Translations under genes and position numbers: made by a program | Notes under the pieces: generated by a model | What the model saw: the letters and a program-made list of their open reading frames with translations, nothing else | The model's database searches: none | Told to the model about the DNA's origin: nothing | In this document: piece by piece, positions 20,301 through 28,714 of the stretch | How the letters are laid out: every line of letters begins with the position of its first letter | Position numbering within the stretch: the stretch's first letter is position 1 | Assembly (NCBI GenBank): GCA_903835555.1 | Contig: CAILNN010000186.1 | Location: forward strand, 1 to 39,057 | Origin: an uncultured Verrucomicrobiota bacterium | GTDB lineage: Bacteria > Verrucomicrobiota > Verrucomicrobiia > Limisphaerales > UBA9464 | Reading direction: 5' to 3' | DNA length: 39,057 nt

Positions 20301-21016
20301 AGCGAAAACTTTCGATCGGTAAAGGGCAGGAGAGGACTGGCCGGTTGTCCTGTTCCAAATCGCCCCAGAACTTCGTCCGGCAGTGGGACCTCGGGCGTCG
20401 GCAGGTCTTCAATCTGAATATTTCGGTAAGCGATCTCCGCTTTGCTTCCCCCATGAATCTGAAGGGCAATAATTCCGTTGGATGCCATTCCCCCTTCGGA
20501 TTCAACCCAGACAGCCGTTCGTTGCCCATTCAAAGTCAATACGATCTGACGCCCAATAGCCTCGATTTCATAGCGATTCCAGTCGCCCGGCTTCTCAATC
20601 CGGGCGATCAGATTGGTATCGGCCATTGCCAGCGTCCGATTCCGCCGGGACTCATCATACAAACAGCCGGAAAACCCCGCCCCAATATCCGCTTGATAAC
20701 CCGAGACCTCATTGGGCGGATTTGCCACCCGACGACTGCGAAATTGCACGCCGCCGTTGATAAAACCCTCGGTCCCGATCAATCGATACTCCAGCGTCAG
20801 CCGAAAATGGGAATGGCTGCTGGTGGTCGCGAGGAATTCGTTCCGTGGATTCCCATTCAGAGAACCACCAACAATCGCCCCCTCCCGAATCCGCCAGACC
20901 CCATTGGTTGCTCCCTCCCATCCCGCAAATGTCGTCCCATCAAAAAGCGAAACCGGCGCAGCCATAGCCCAACCAATGGACCACACCATCAACGCGGGAA
21001 AAAGCAATCGTCTCAT
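17312..21016 (-). CDS. Secreted PVC-type fusion: DUF1080, SGNH-like, dehydrogenase-type propeller, HEAT repeats, cytochrome c
   Basis: This protein has 1234 residues. The start at 21016 (MRRLLFPALMVWSIGWAMAA) gives a signal peptide; the longer frame to 21223 runs through REP-like repeats. The DUF1080/concanavalin-like domain is at about 20-210 (LFDGTTFAGW, NGGVQFRSR). An SGNH-like domain at about 225-425 keeps DGIHLN, but its first block reads VAVIGQENFV instead of a Gly-Asp-Ser motif. Next is a TIGR02604-type membrane-bound dehydrogenase propeller (about 520-905, including DTNGDGKAD and DTDGDGKAD Ca-like loops). Then come HEAT-like helices and a cytochrome c with CLPCH at 1118-1122 and a candidate axial Met in PMPSM (1176 or 1179). 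It probably oxidises a sugar-related substrate outside the cytoplasm and passes electrons to heme. Confidence 0.9.
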   Translation of the reverse strand: MRRLLFPALMVWSIGWAMAAPVSLFDGTTFAGWEGATNGVWRIREGAIVGGSLNGNPRNEFLATTSSHSHFRLTLEYRLIGTEGFINGGVQFRSRRVANPPNEVSGYQADIGAGFSGCLYDESRRNRTLAMADTNLIARIEKPGDWNRYEIEAIGRQIVLTLNGQRTAVWVESEGGMASNGIIALQIHGGSKAEIAYRNIQIEDLPTPEVPLPDEVLGRFGTGQPASPLLPFTDRKFSLNPGDVVAVIGQENFVRDQKAGEIESVLAPAFSAQRPKFRPMAWEADTVYEQWRDLNFGSWTAQLERVGATVVVAQYGQMEALDGTGRLPEFTSAYHRLLDQFAARTRRLVIVSPMPFERPLASDAPDLTLRNSDVAAYVSAIRGIAVQRGAVFIDLLDPFSHRPSTAPRLTDDGIHLNEAGLRTIGEEIGRQLGVSIAQSVAGDSLHRAIVEKNRVWYDCWRPANWSFAYGDRISQPFGKGVGREPSLQQSLESHRADLEAEDAEIGAVIQGKSAVASKKEVASVVESAAALSPEGELATFSVADGYEVHLFASERDGLVKPTQIAWDERGRLYVACSPTYPQTRASVPPSDYILRLEDTNGDGKADRVVRFAEGLTMVQGLEPGDGGLYVCDFDQILHLKDTDGDGKADSRRVVFSGFGIGDTHQLVNSICHGPDGSLWFTQGLHAFSRIETPWGIARLDRAGVWRMRPRTLRLDGFFGGGMAGANCWGVAFDDYGQVFHKSGDRPQGYWTVPGMVRGANPLGSGSATSADVSYANSPEQYHSVGALFDTEIKSTSLDIIGTKGLPDEIQGCAVIGGYFGAVVELHRFQDDGSGFRTTQLPKLIRSSSTSFRPVDVSVGPDGAIYLADWFNPVIGHYQASYADPRRDKSHGRIWRVTAKNRPAVKIPNLASMRPAELMNQLRSPERWIRAQAKRLLFDGNRAEVLAAADAWVAALDQNTPEFERLLLEVTGVYEAHETVRLELLNRLLAANDFRVRAYGARVVGQWGDKLTNALALLGGAVRDQHPRVRLEAVVASTYLPQVEAVLIATEALEHPHDRFLDYAIRQSVRAQHPRWAGPFAAGALKLPGSGIQTEYLRALARRDSISVSPGQSLYEMACLPCHQPEGRGLPGVYPPLVGSEWVKGDAAQLARILLLGLNGPIQVDGRIYGGGDAVPMPSMAGLEDEQIAAVLSYVRKTFGGISGEVSVETVRKARAATAGRSEPWSVEELRAAKE

Positions 21017-21396
21017 GGATACAATCAGCTTAGAAGCAAGCGACGGCGGGCGTCCAGCCTCCGATGGCTTAAGGATTGGGGCCACCGGCTTTCGTAGTCG
21101 CCGCTCGTAAGGCGGCGCTAACTCCACGCGAACGGTAGGTCCAGACGCCGCCCCGTAGCGCAGGCTCTCCAGCCTGCCGTAACGCAGGTCTCCAGACCTG
21201 CTCGGCGGTCCGGACCAAGCCAACTTCGCAAGTTATCCCGCGCCTGCCCCCGAAAACTGGGGATGGGACGCTGCTGTACCGCATACTGTTAGTCTGCTCG
21301 GCGGTTCTTTTTTTGAACGTGACGGGGATACACCACACTTCGTTTGTCACAAACCCCCTTCCGTATGTCCAACTCTTCCGCTAGGCTTGTCGGGCG
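21017..21396. repeat. Intergenic REP-like palindrome cluster between divergent genes
   Basis: The gap holds stems at 21100-21104/21112-21116 (GCCGC/GCGGC, loop TCGTAAG), 21160-21166/21171-21177 (GCAGGCT/AGCCTGC) and 21184-21190/21195-21201 (GCAGGTC/GACCTGC). The last two share the pattern GTARCGCAGG, stem, four-base loop, stem. It lies between the divergent starts of the PVC fusion protein and the DAHP synthase, so both promoters must fall here; none could be assigned with confidence. Confidence 0.6.
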
Positions 21397-22473
21397 ATGC
21401 AGCCGACCAATGATTTGCGGGTGGTGAAAGCCCGACGCCTCATGGCCCCTAGAGTCTTGAAGCAGGAACTCCCGATGTCCGAACGGGCCAATGCCACCGT
21501 GGTGGAAGGGCGCCGAACCGTTCAGCACATCCTCCACCGGGAGGACCCGCGCCTACTCGTGGTCCTGGGACCCTGTTCCATTCACGATCCCCGGAGCGCG
21601 CTGGAGTACGCTGAACGACTCCAAGCCCTCAAGGCCGAGGTCGAGGACCAGTTTTACCTGGTCATGCGCGTCTATTTTGAGAAGCCCAGGACCACCATCG
21701 GCTGGAAAGGATTGGTCAACGACCCCCACCTCAACGGTACCTATGATGTCGACGCCGGACTTCGCTTGGCTCGCAAGCTCCTGCTCGATATCAACGAGTT
21801 GGGCATCCCCGCTGCCACCGAGTTTCTCGACCCCATCGTCCCCCAATACACCGCCGATTTGGTCTCGTGGGCAGCCATCGGAGCGCGCACGACCGAAAGC
21901 CAAACCCACCGCGAGATGGCCAGCGGCTTATCAATGCCTGTCGGATTCAAGAATGGAACGGATGGTTCGTTGCGAATCGCCATCGATGCGATGACGTCAG
22001 CGCGCCATCCACATCATTTCCTGGGAATTGACCAGGATGGAGCCGTTACTGTCGTCGAGACCCAGGGCAATGGAGACGGCCATGTGGTCCTCCGCGGCGG
22101 TAACACCCGCCCCAATTACGATGCTGCCAGCATCGCCGAGGCAGCGGCTCTCTTGCGCAAGGCCGGATTGCCCGACGGCATCATGGTCGATTGTAGCCAC
22201 GCCAATTCCGGTAAACAACACGCGCGTCAGGAGGATGTCTGGAAGAACCTCATCTCTCAGCGGGTCGAAGGCAGTCACTCCATGCTCGGAGTCATGCTCG
22301 AAAGCCATTTGTTTGAAGGCAGCCAGCCGGTCAAACCAAGCCTCGATCAATTGAAATACGGCATCAGCATTACCGACGCCTGCCTCGGATGGGACGTCAC
22401 CGAGCGTATGATGCGCGATGCCGCCCTCCGCCTCCGTCGCGAGCAACAGGTCCCGGTGCCGGTTGCAAGCTAG
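21397..22473 (+). CDS. aroF: 3-deoxy-7-phosphoheptulonate (DAHP) synthase, class I
   Basis: This 358-residue enzyme condenses phosphoenolpyruvate and erythrose 4-phosphate, the first step of the shikimate pathway. It aligns end to end with the E. coli AroG/AroF/AroH type. LGPCSIHDP holds the metal ligand Cys60, SHANSGKQ holds His268, VMLESH holds Glu302 and SITDACLGW holds Asp327. The substrate-binding runs ARTTESQ and [11 protein letters not shown] are intact. Length and start are normal for the family. Which aromatic amino acid inhibits it cannot be read from the sequence, so the symbol stands for the enzyme rather than the isozyme. It is alone in its orientation, apart from the small membrane protein downstream; tyrA and aroA lie about 8-9 kb away. 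Confidence 0.95.
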   Translation: MQPTNDLRVVKARRLMAPRVLKQELPMSERANATVVEGRRTVQHILHREDPRLLVVLGPCSIHDPRSALEYAERLQALKAEVEDQFYLVMRVYFEKPRTTIGWKGLVNDPHLNGTYDVDAGLRLARKLLLDINELGIPAATEFLDPIVPQYTADLVSWAAIGARTTESQTHREMASGLSMPVGFKNGTDGSLRIAIDAMTSARHPHHFLGIDQDGAVTVVETQGNGDGHVVLRGGNTRPNYDAASIAEAAALLRKAGLPDGIMVDCSHANSGKQHARQEDVWKNLISQRVEGSHSMLGVMLESHLFEGSQPVKPSLDQLKYGISITDACLGWDVTERMMRDAALRLRREQQVPVPVAS

Positions 22474-22572
22474 GTTTACCGCCAGGGCGTCAACGCTGCG
22501 AACCTACGACGGGCGATAACCAAACTTATTTCAACAAGCGGACTTGGGGAAAGTGGCCGTAGAAGATCATCT

Positions 22573-22779
22573 ATGAATGCGGAAAGCGCTGGACACTGGA
22601 CACTTCAAAACTACGGCTTGGCCGCCGCCTTGGTCGTCATTGGCATTGTCGCCCTGTACATCGTTTGGAAGGTCACCAAGTCCGCCATCAAACTCCTGTT
22701 CTGGCTGGCCCTGATGGTCGCCATCCTGGCCGCCGCCGAGTGGCTCCTGGAAAAAGGCGGCTTCCTCCCCCACGGATAG
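22573..22779 (+). CDS. Small two-segment membrane protein
   Basis: This is a 68-residue protein of unknown function. Two hydrophobic segments are visible, LAAALVVIGIVALYIVW (about 16-32) and LLFWLALMVAILAAAEWLL (about 41-59), separated by the basic KVTKSAIK, which fits a helical hairpin in the inner membrane. It starts 99 bases after the DAHP synthase stop. GTAGAAGATC precedes the ATG, giving a weak ribosome-binding site. The hydrophobic pattern and absence of overlapping genes make it likely to be real. Confidence 0.65.
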   Translation: MNAESAGHWTLQNYGLAAALVVIGIVALYIVWKVTKSAIKLLFWLALMVAILAAAEWLLEKGGFLPHG

Positions 22780-23449
22780 ACACCCCGGAGGAAGGGAAGA
22801 GCTGCTGCGAAATCCCCATATAGGACGTGTCCTCAAAATGGTTTTGTCTCAATGCGCCAGCCAAAACAGACGGGGGCGAGACTCGACATAGTCGAGAATA
22901 TTGGAATACGTGACCGAGGAGCAATGATGCCCCGACTGTTTTGGCCAGCAGGTAGGCAAATGCGTTTTTAAAACACGCCCTGGTTTTAATTGTTTAGGTA
23001 TTCTGAGAACCGCAAAGATCAGTCTTCTTAATTGTAACACAGGCCATTACCGACCATGCTGGAGGCATGGCAGCCAATAGCCGGTGGAATAGCCGGTGGT
23101 TGAGCGAGGCACGAGCGACACCACCGGATCGAACGACCAGTGGCTTCTGCATCCTGAAGGGATGCTAGCGAAGCTTTCCCGACACCCTTTTTGCGTTCTA
23201 GGAGGGTTGTTCAACGGTGCCCGCACAACATACCTGATAGCTTGAATATCCGTGTACGACTCTACTGGAAGGACGCGTTCGACGAGATACATCTGCATGT
23301 GCTCACGCGGTTCCGGAATCATCTGCGTCACCGTAGTCAGCGGCCATATAAAGTCCCTGCCGGTTGCACCCTCTATGCCCACCTGCGAGCGCTTGGCTTG
23401 CAACCTCTGCGTGGCCACGTGAGTGCCAAATGAGCGAGAGTTTTCATAC
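22780..23449. other. Gene-free stretch upstream of a group II intron end
   Basis: No convincing gene lies here, although a long minus-strand frame covers much of the region from 23047. It contains a short inverted repeat CTCGAC/GTCGAG near 22882-22896, the REP-like hairpins listed separately (23054-23165) and, from about 23200, sequence that may belong to the body of a deleted group II intron. No reverse transcriptase motif (such as YADD) was found in any frame. Confidence 0.5.
23054..23165. repeat. Dispersed palindromic element with three hairpins
   Basis: Three inverted repeats occur within 112 bases: CCATGC at 23054-23059 with GCATGG at 23065-23070; CCGGTGGT at 23093-23100 with ACCACCGG at 23120-23127; and GCATCC at 23149-23154 with GGATGC at 23160-23165. 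The phrase around the last two (a GGTGGTTGAGCGA-type block followed by a CCTGAAGGGATGC-type block) resembles repeats seen scattered in planctomycete and verrucomicrobial genomes, from memory. Confidence 0.55.
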
Positions 23450-23545
23450 GAGCCGGATGCGGGAAATCTGCACGTCCGGTTCCCAAGAGGGGTGAGGAAA
23501 AGACGGTCATTGGCTATGCCTTTCAATCCGTCCTTCCTCGCCTAC
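23450..23545 (+). ncRNA. Group II intron 3' end: domains V and VI
   Basis: Positions 23450-23482 fit domain V: GAGCCGGA pairs with TCCGGTTC, the inner stem is closed by a GAAA-type loop, and a two-base CG bulge sits on the 3' strand, as in bacterial introns. Positions 23494-23539 fit domain VI: GAGGAA and GACGG pair with CCGTC and TTCCTC, leaving unpaired A's at 23500-23501 opposite one C, the expected place of the branch-point A. The intron would end at about 23545 with CCTAC. No intron-encoded reverse transcriptase lies upstream, so this is probably a deleted, non-mobile remnant. It ends about 17 bases from the stop of the convergent beta-helix gene. Confidence 0.7.
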
Positions 23546-23561
23546 TCGACTGTGAGCCAAT

Positions 23562-26006
23562 TCACTTGGAAGCACCGAAATCACTCCCCAGTTTCAATTC
23601 CACCGAAGCTTGCTGTCGGATCAGTCGAATTTCCATAGGACGATCTTTCGCACCTCGACCGGCCAGCCAGCCAAAGAGGTCGCTGATCGTATGGACTTCT
23701 TTTCCGCCGATTCCCTGAATGACATCTCCTGCGTGGAAGCCAGCCTTCGCTCCGGCCGACGAATCCGGGACCTTTACCAGGACAACCCCACCGCTTGATT
23801 GCGCCAAACCGTAGGCGGAATATTCCGAATCCTCCAGGCCTCGGAGGGTCATTCCTCCCCAAGTCGAAAGTTCCTGGGATTCCGTTGATACAGCTTGGTT
23901 TCTGGCGGATTCCCGGATAAAAGGAAACGTGGGCTTTTTTGCAATTGCTTTCAGGGAAGCCTTTTGGACGCCAAATTCGTCCATCGGGAAGTTCTTGAAC
24001 CCGATGTTTAAAGCTCGGGAATCCGACGCTACCCGGAAGTCACCCTGCTCGGGATTTAGAAACTTGGGATTTCCGACCACCGAATGTTCGTCGCAACCGT
24101 GCTCCAGGAATTTCTGCCGTTCCATTTCGGTACTGGCGAAAAAGTTATGGTCGACAGCTCGTCCCCATCGATTGGTGCCGTCGGGCATGACCGCCGGTTG
24201 GTAAGCCCCCATCCAAATATTCTGAACCACCATGTCCCCGCTGTTTTTCAGCCACACATGGGGGTGAAGGCTGTTGTTCACCGTGATGTTGTTCCACACG
24301 CGCCGGTCGTAGCCTTCCCGGAGTTTTAGGCCACCATTGAGAAAAAGATTGTTATAGATTCGATAGTGGGAGGATCCGTCATCGAGGTCCACATCCCAAC
24401 CGTGGTCGCATCGCCAGCGATTGTGCCGCAAAGTGATCGGTTCGAGCGTATCGAGATTTGGCAGGGCGGGATCAGCCGCCACTTCCCGGTTGATCACGGA
24501 TGGATCGGGATGCCAGTACCGATCGCGTCCCCAGGAATTCCAGCAACCATGATCACCCGTTTCCAGGACCGTATTAAAAACGTCGCAGTCTTCGATGATG
24601 TGACCACCCCAGCAGCCGTCGCCAAGGTTAATTCCAGACCGTGGGACATCGTAAATTGAGCAGTGCCGAATGGTGATACGCCGGGCCATGGCGATCTCTA
24701 TGCCAGCCGTCTGCTTCTCCACTCGTCCGGTGTGGCTGATGAGGCAATCTTCCACCAAGCAGTCCGCCGGATAGTCCTCAGACTTGGGACCAGGAGACCG
24801 ATCGAGCTTGGCGTAATCAAATGGTTGGTCGTAATTCAGCAAGGGACTTCGGACCGCCTGAATTTCGCCTACAAAGGCGACTCCATTAGCACCGCTGTCC
24901 TCAATTCGACAGCCTTGAATGGCGATGCGCCGATTGTAGCCGCTGACAAAAATGGTATTTCCACCAACCTGATCGAAAAAACAGTCGTTGATCTGGCAAT
25001 CCTCGGCTCCGGTCATAAAAACTGCTCCGCCCCGATAGGTGGTCCAATCCGAGCGCAGCAGCGGTTCCTTGGTGTCCATGAACGTCCGCGCGGTATGCCG
25101 GAAGGTAAAACCGGTGAATTTCAAATTTCGGACTGGAGCTGTGGGAGTGCCGTGGAGAGATATCAACTCACGGAGGCGAACGACTTCGACGGTTGCATGG
25201 TCTAAATTCAATCCAGAAGGAGGAAAGTAATAGATTTGATGTGAAGAATGATCGTAGAACCATTCACCGGGAGCATCGAGTTCCTCAAAGATATTTTCCA
25301 CCATTCGGAACAACGGATGGATACCCGAACCTCGGTTGTTTTGTGTACCCCCTTCCAGGGCAAGGCTGCCGTCGGTTTTCTTACCCGTAATTTGCCAATG
25401 GACCCCGCCCCAGAGGGCCGGATGGAGGGCATGCAGGAATCCGCCGACAGGGTCCTTCCAACCCGCAATGCGACTAAGCTGAAGCGGGTCCATGGCTGGT
25501 TCGGGACGGCTTTCGCCATCGAGCTTCCAGGTATCGAAAACATTGAAATCATGACCTGGCACCCGATTGGGAAAGCGAGCCATCCATTGGCGCTGACCGT
25601 TAATCCAAAGTTGGTCAATCTCGATTCCCGGTGGCACTTGCGCTTGGAAAATCCCGTTCCGGTACGGGGTCCAATGAAGGTTTAGCGAGGTGCCTCCACT
25701 GATGATGACCGGGCCATCCCCATCCACTCGATATTCAACTGGAGCATTGGAACGACCGGAATCGGCTTCAGTAAACTGAAGAGGTGCAGACAGATAGTAG
25801 GTGCCGGGTGCCACATGGACGGTCGCAGGCTCACGTCCGGCGATGGAACGTACTAATCGTTGCGCCGCTTCGAGAGTGGCAAAAGGAGCGGAGGCAGTGC
25901 CGGTGTTGGAGTCCATCCCGTCGGAGGCGACAAAAAAATCGGCAGCACAGGTACCCAAAGCGAAAGCAAACCAAAGTGCTAAGCTGCTAGAATATCGAAG
26001 AGTCAT
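23562..26006 (-). CDS. Secreted right-handed beta-helix protein with C-terminal PDZ domain
   Basis: This protein has 814 residues. The start at 26006 (MTLRYSSSLALWFAFALGTCAA) gives a signal peptide; the upstream extension to 26159 is unlikely. The N-terminus DFFVASDGMDSNTGTASAPFATLEAAQ is typical of pectin-lyase-like or GH141-like enzymes. Repeated strand-turn rungs follow (NLKFTGFTFRHT, CLVEDCLISHTG, ITIRHCSIYDVPRSG, YRIYNNLFLNGG). The last 90 or so residues form a PDZ domain (GVVLVKVPDSSAGAKAGFHAGDVIQGIGGKEV). It probably acts on polysaccharides outside the cytoplasm; the exact chemistry is not readable. The pseudopilin gene lies upstream on the same strand. Confidence 0.85.
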   Translation of the reverse strand: MTLRYSSSLALWFAFALGTCAADFFVASDGMDSNTGTASAPFATLEAAQRLVRSIAGREPATVHVAPGTYYLSAPLQFTEADSGRSNAPVEYRVDGDGPVIISGGTSLNLHWTPYRNGIFQAQVPPGIEIDQLWINGQRQWMARFPNRVPGHDFNVFDTWKLDGESRPEPAMDPLQLSRIAGWKDPVGGFLHALHPALWGGVHWQITGKKTDGSLALEGGTQNNRGSGIHPLFRMVENIFEELDAPGEWFYDHSSHQIYYFPPSGLNLDHATVEVVRLRELISLHGTPTAPVRNLKFTGFTFRHTARTFMDTKEPLLRSDWTTYRGGAVFMTGAEDCQINDCFFDQVGGNTIFVSGYNRRIAIQGCRIEDSGANGVAFVGEIQAVRSPLLNYDQPFDYAKLDRSPGPKSEDYPADCLVEDCLISHTGRVEKQTAGIEIAMARRITIRHCSIYDVPRSGINLGDGCWGGHIIEDCDVFNTVLETGDHGCWNSWGRDRYWHPDPSVINREVAADPALPNLDTLEPITLRHNRWRCDHGWDVDLDDGSSHYRIYNNLFLNGGLKLREGYDRRVWNNITVNNSLHPHVWLKNSGDMVVQNIWMGAYQPAVMPDGTNRWGRAVDHNFFASTEMERQKFLEHGCDEHSVVGNPKFLNPEQGDFRVASDSRALNIGFKNFPMDEFGVQKASLKAIAKKPTFPFIRESARNQAVSTESQELSTWGGMTLRGLEDSEYSAYGLAQSSGGVVLVKVPDSSAGAKAGFHAGDVIQGIGGKEVHTISDLFGWLAGRGAKDRPMEIRLIRQQASVELKLGSDFGASK

Positions 26007-26194
26007 GAATGGAATCGATTCAGATATGGCCCTGCAGAAGTGGCGGCATCCCGAGCTATACACGATATACCAGTGGTCGCATGGATTGAGCAGTCCGTGA
26101 TTATCCGTTAGCGCTATTCCTACCGCCGATAACCGGAACGCCCAAGGAAAGCTGCCCACTCAGCCTCAAAGTTAAAATCCCGGTGGAAGCAACA

Positions 26195-26998
26195 CTAATT
26201 GGTGGTGATCGGAATCTTGTAGTAGCAAACCCAACTACCCACAACGGACCCGAGACCAATCACCTTGCCGTTCAACCACGAAACCGACCCATCCTCATAG
26301 GCGAAATTGCCGCCGGATGGTGCCCCTTTGCCGATCCGGTGGCTGGCCGTCATGACTTGCTTTTTGGCATTGTTTGGATCAGCGGTCGTCCAAGTGATTC
26401 GGGAATCGTACATATTGGTCGCCGCTGGGCCAACTCCCTGCATTCGGTCCGTCATAATTGGAGCACTTCGAAATGGCCCGTCCAACTTTTGGCGAAAGAA
26501 CCAGTCGGCTGTGCCTTGAGCTTCCGAGGTCACATTGCCATCACCTGCTTTTCGTCCTGGAAAATAAAAATAACCAATCAATTGATCCACCGCATCTGAG
26601 GAGATCATATCGGCCTCAGCAACCCGATGCCACGCGTCTGTGGGACAAAACAGGACATCGTTCAGAGCGCGTTCGGTGGTCAGAGTCGAACGTTTGTTGT
26701 GAACCAGGTAATTGTTCCAGAAATTGCTCATCCCCGGGCTCATCCAGCTCAGATCGACACCGGCGGAGTTGTCGGGAAAACGGTTGAGGTTGTCCCCAGC
26801 GTACATGTGTATGGCCACACCCCATTGCTTCAAGTTGCTGGCGCAAAGAGCTTTCTGCCCTTTGGCTTTGGCCTGTGCCAGAGCGGGTAGCAGCATCCCA
26901 GCAAGAATGGCGATAATGGCCACCACCACCAAAAGTTCAATCAAAGTAAACGCCACCGTTCGTCGGCTATCCGACGGAAAAATAGGTTGTCGGTTCAT
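26195..26998 (-). CDS. Type II secretion pseudopilin-like protein (prepilin N-terminal methylation motif)
   Basis: This protein has 267 residues. The start at 26998 ([23 protein letters not shown]) places a prepilin-type cleavage and methylation motif near the N-terminus, followed by the hydrophobic helix [23 protein letters not shown]. The residue before the FTLIE motif is Ala rather than the usual Gly, which could affect prepilin peptidase processing. [19 protein letters not shown] then matches the abundant verrucomicrobial/lentisphaeral pseudopilin family, with a C-terminal [14 protein letters not shown]. Such proteins are numerous per genome and mostly unassigned. No secretion machinery is adjacent; the beta-helix protein downstream is the nearest partner. 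Confidence 0.85.
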   Translation of the reverse strand: MNRQPIFPSDSRRTVAFTLIELLVVVAIIAILAGMLLPALAQAKAKGQKALCASNLKQWGVAIHMYAGDNLNRFPDNSAGVDLSWMSPGMSNFWNNYLVHNKRSTLTTERALNDVLFCPTDAWHRVAEADMISSDAVDQLIGYFYFPGRKAGDGNVTSEAQGTADWFFRQKLDGPFRSAPIMTDRMQGVGPAATNMYDSRITWTTADPNNAKKQVMTASHRIGKGAPSGGNFAYEDGSVSWLNGKVIGLGSVVGSWVCYYKIPITTN

Positions 26999-27205
26999 AG
27001 CTCCATTGAATTCACGTTCGAGTAAACTCTGCCTGTCGGCACGGGTCAAGGGCAGCTTTGGCTCAGTATTTTAGCTCAACGTGGACGGATTTTGACCTCT
27101 TTGTCGCCCGAATGGACTGGATAGCTTTGAAGTGATTCATGTATGACTTTTGTTCGGAGATAGATGACTGACCACTATCGCCATCCGAAAGCCCAACCAA
27201 TAGAA

Positions 27206-28714
27206 CTAATGCCCATCGTGCGATTTCCCGTCTGAAATAGACCACTGAAAGGCACCGGTCCGAATCTTGCCTGCCACTCGGACCTGAATCCAAATGCGAT
27301 AATTGCCCGGTTGTGGAAAGACGTACGGAAATGAAACTTCACCTCCCCGGCTGAGGGCCTCTGCTACTTCCGACGGCACAGCCGACAGGTCACCACAGAT
27401 AACGTCAGCGACTTTTCCACCGGCCTCCCCTTCGGCGGCGACCGCCAGTTGATGTGCCACCGCCATGGATAAAGTTCCTGCGGGATGAACGTGGGCGAAG
27501 ACCGCCCCATCTGATCGCTCGATAACCGCATGTCCCAGCATTCGGAGGAACGGTTGGAGTGGAACCGGTTTGCCTTGGGCATCGCGTACCAGTGCCTTCA
27601 ATTCAACTGGGATGCCGGGAACGACAGGCGATTCAACCAAGTGGATGGTCAGTCCATCTCCGACCTCAACCGTTGGCTGAAGCGCTCGTTCAGGTTCGAA
27701 GGAATCGTCAGAGTCCGAAGGACTCCAATTCCCGACGAAAGGAACGGTGATTTCCAGACGATTTGTCACCGTTTCGGTCAAACCACTTTCATGGGCCAAG
27801 TCTGCGTAAATTCGGTAATTCCCAGCGGGCAAGGGAGGAAATGCCACCGCGTATTGTCCCTTGGCCGTGGTTCGCGGATGCAAGTGCGCAAAAGCCGGTG
27901 AATGGCCCGAAGTGACGTTTTCGGCGGTCAGGAATAAATGGATCAGCTTGCCGTGATCAGGAATCAGCCTTGCCCAATCATCCTGTGCCCTCCGGTCGGT
28001 GAGCTTGAACACCAAGTTTGGATTGGAATTGGTGTTTTCGAGAGAAACCGAATTGCTCAGCGGACGAAAAAGAACTCGCTGCTGATGTTCCGCTTCGTCA
28101 GCAGCCCACCATTTGGATCCACCCCAAAGCAAGAATCCCATGATGGAGGAGCCGACGAGAGCCCCCAAAATGGCACGCCAAGAGAGCCTCGCTTTGAGCT
28201 TTGCCTGGGGACCAAGTCGGCTTTGGCTGACGGCACTTGCCAAAATGCTGATATATCCACCCACCAAGAAAATCGCGAGGACAGCGAGAATCGAACTGAG
28301 GATGGGCCCCATCGGCTCCTGCCGACGTGCCAGGGAATCCACTGGGACCAGCACCCGACCGCCCCCTTTGCCCTCAAGAGTGACTTCGACGGCATAAGCT
28401 CCGCGGCGCATGAACCAGAGCGATGCGGAATAGAGCTGCGGATCCCCTGGAGTCGATATGGCTTGGTCGGGACGCGGCGCTTTTTCCCGGTCGGCATTGT
28501 GGTCGAGGGGGAGTACCAGGATTCGGTCTGGGCTCCCGTCCAGCACCCGGACCGTGATTTCAGCCAAGCCGGGAACCACATCCGGTTCGCGAATGGAAAC
28601 CCGAACTGGAAAGGCTCCTGCTCGCCCGTCAAAAAGGACGTATGGGCTCCCAACATGGGCTCGAACCATCCAAGCCAGGCCCAACCAAACGGCAATCGCG
28701 GCAAGGCGTCTCAT
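27206..28714 (-). CDS. His-rich membrane-anchored protein with two repeated HxHP domains, function unknown
   Basis: This protein has 502 residues. The ATG at 28714 overlaps the upstream stop by four bases (ATGA), which suggests translational coupling. The signal peptide would be cut at VRA/HVGSP, leaving His20 as the mature N-terminus. A strand-rich domain follows, then two membrane segments (about 135-160 and 181-198). The large C-terminal region has two matching halves: KLIHLFL, FAHLHP (His277, His279), AHESG and PAGNYRIYAD; then LGHAV, FAHVHP (His408, His410) and PGNYRIWIQ. The HxHP pattern resembles extracytoplasmic YtkA-like proteins. Metal (perhaps copper) binding is inference. Confidence 0.75.
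   Translation of the reverse strand: MRRLAAIAVWLGLAWMVRAHVGSPYVLFDGRAGAFPVRVSIREPDVVPGLAEITVRVLDGSPDRILVLPLDHNADREKAPRPDQAISTPGDPQLYSASLWFMRRGAYAVEVTLEGKGGGRVLVPVDSLARRQEPMGPILSSILAVLAIFLVGGYISILASAVSQSRLGPQAKLKARLSWRAILGALVGSSIMGFLLWGGSKWWAADEAEHQQRVLFRPLSNSVSLENTNSNPNLVFKLTDRRAQDDWARLIPDHGKLIHLFLTAENVTSGHSPAFAHLHPRTTAKGQYAVAFPPLPAGNYRIYADLAHESGLTETVTNRLEITVPFVGNWSPSDSDDSFEPERALQPTVEVGDGLTIHLVESPVVPGIPVELKALVRDAQGKPVPLQPFLRMLGHAVIERSDGAVFAHVHPAGTLSMAVAHQLAVAAEGEAGGKVADVICGDLSAVPSEVAEALSRGGEVSFPYVFPQPGNYRIWIQVRVAGKIRTGAFQWSISDGKSHDGH

Noticed and set aside
20198-21097. A 299-residue plus-strand frame
   Set aside because: It is antisense to the DUF1080/SGNH part of the cytochrome fusion protein and is rich in Arg, Pro and Asn.
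23047-23526. A 159-residue minus-strand reading frame
   Set aside because: It runs through the REP-like hairpins and the group II intron domain V, so its open length reflects the repeat rather than a gene.
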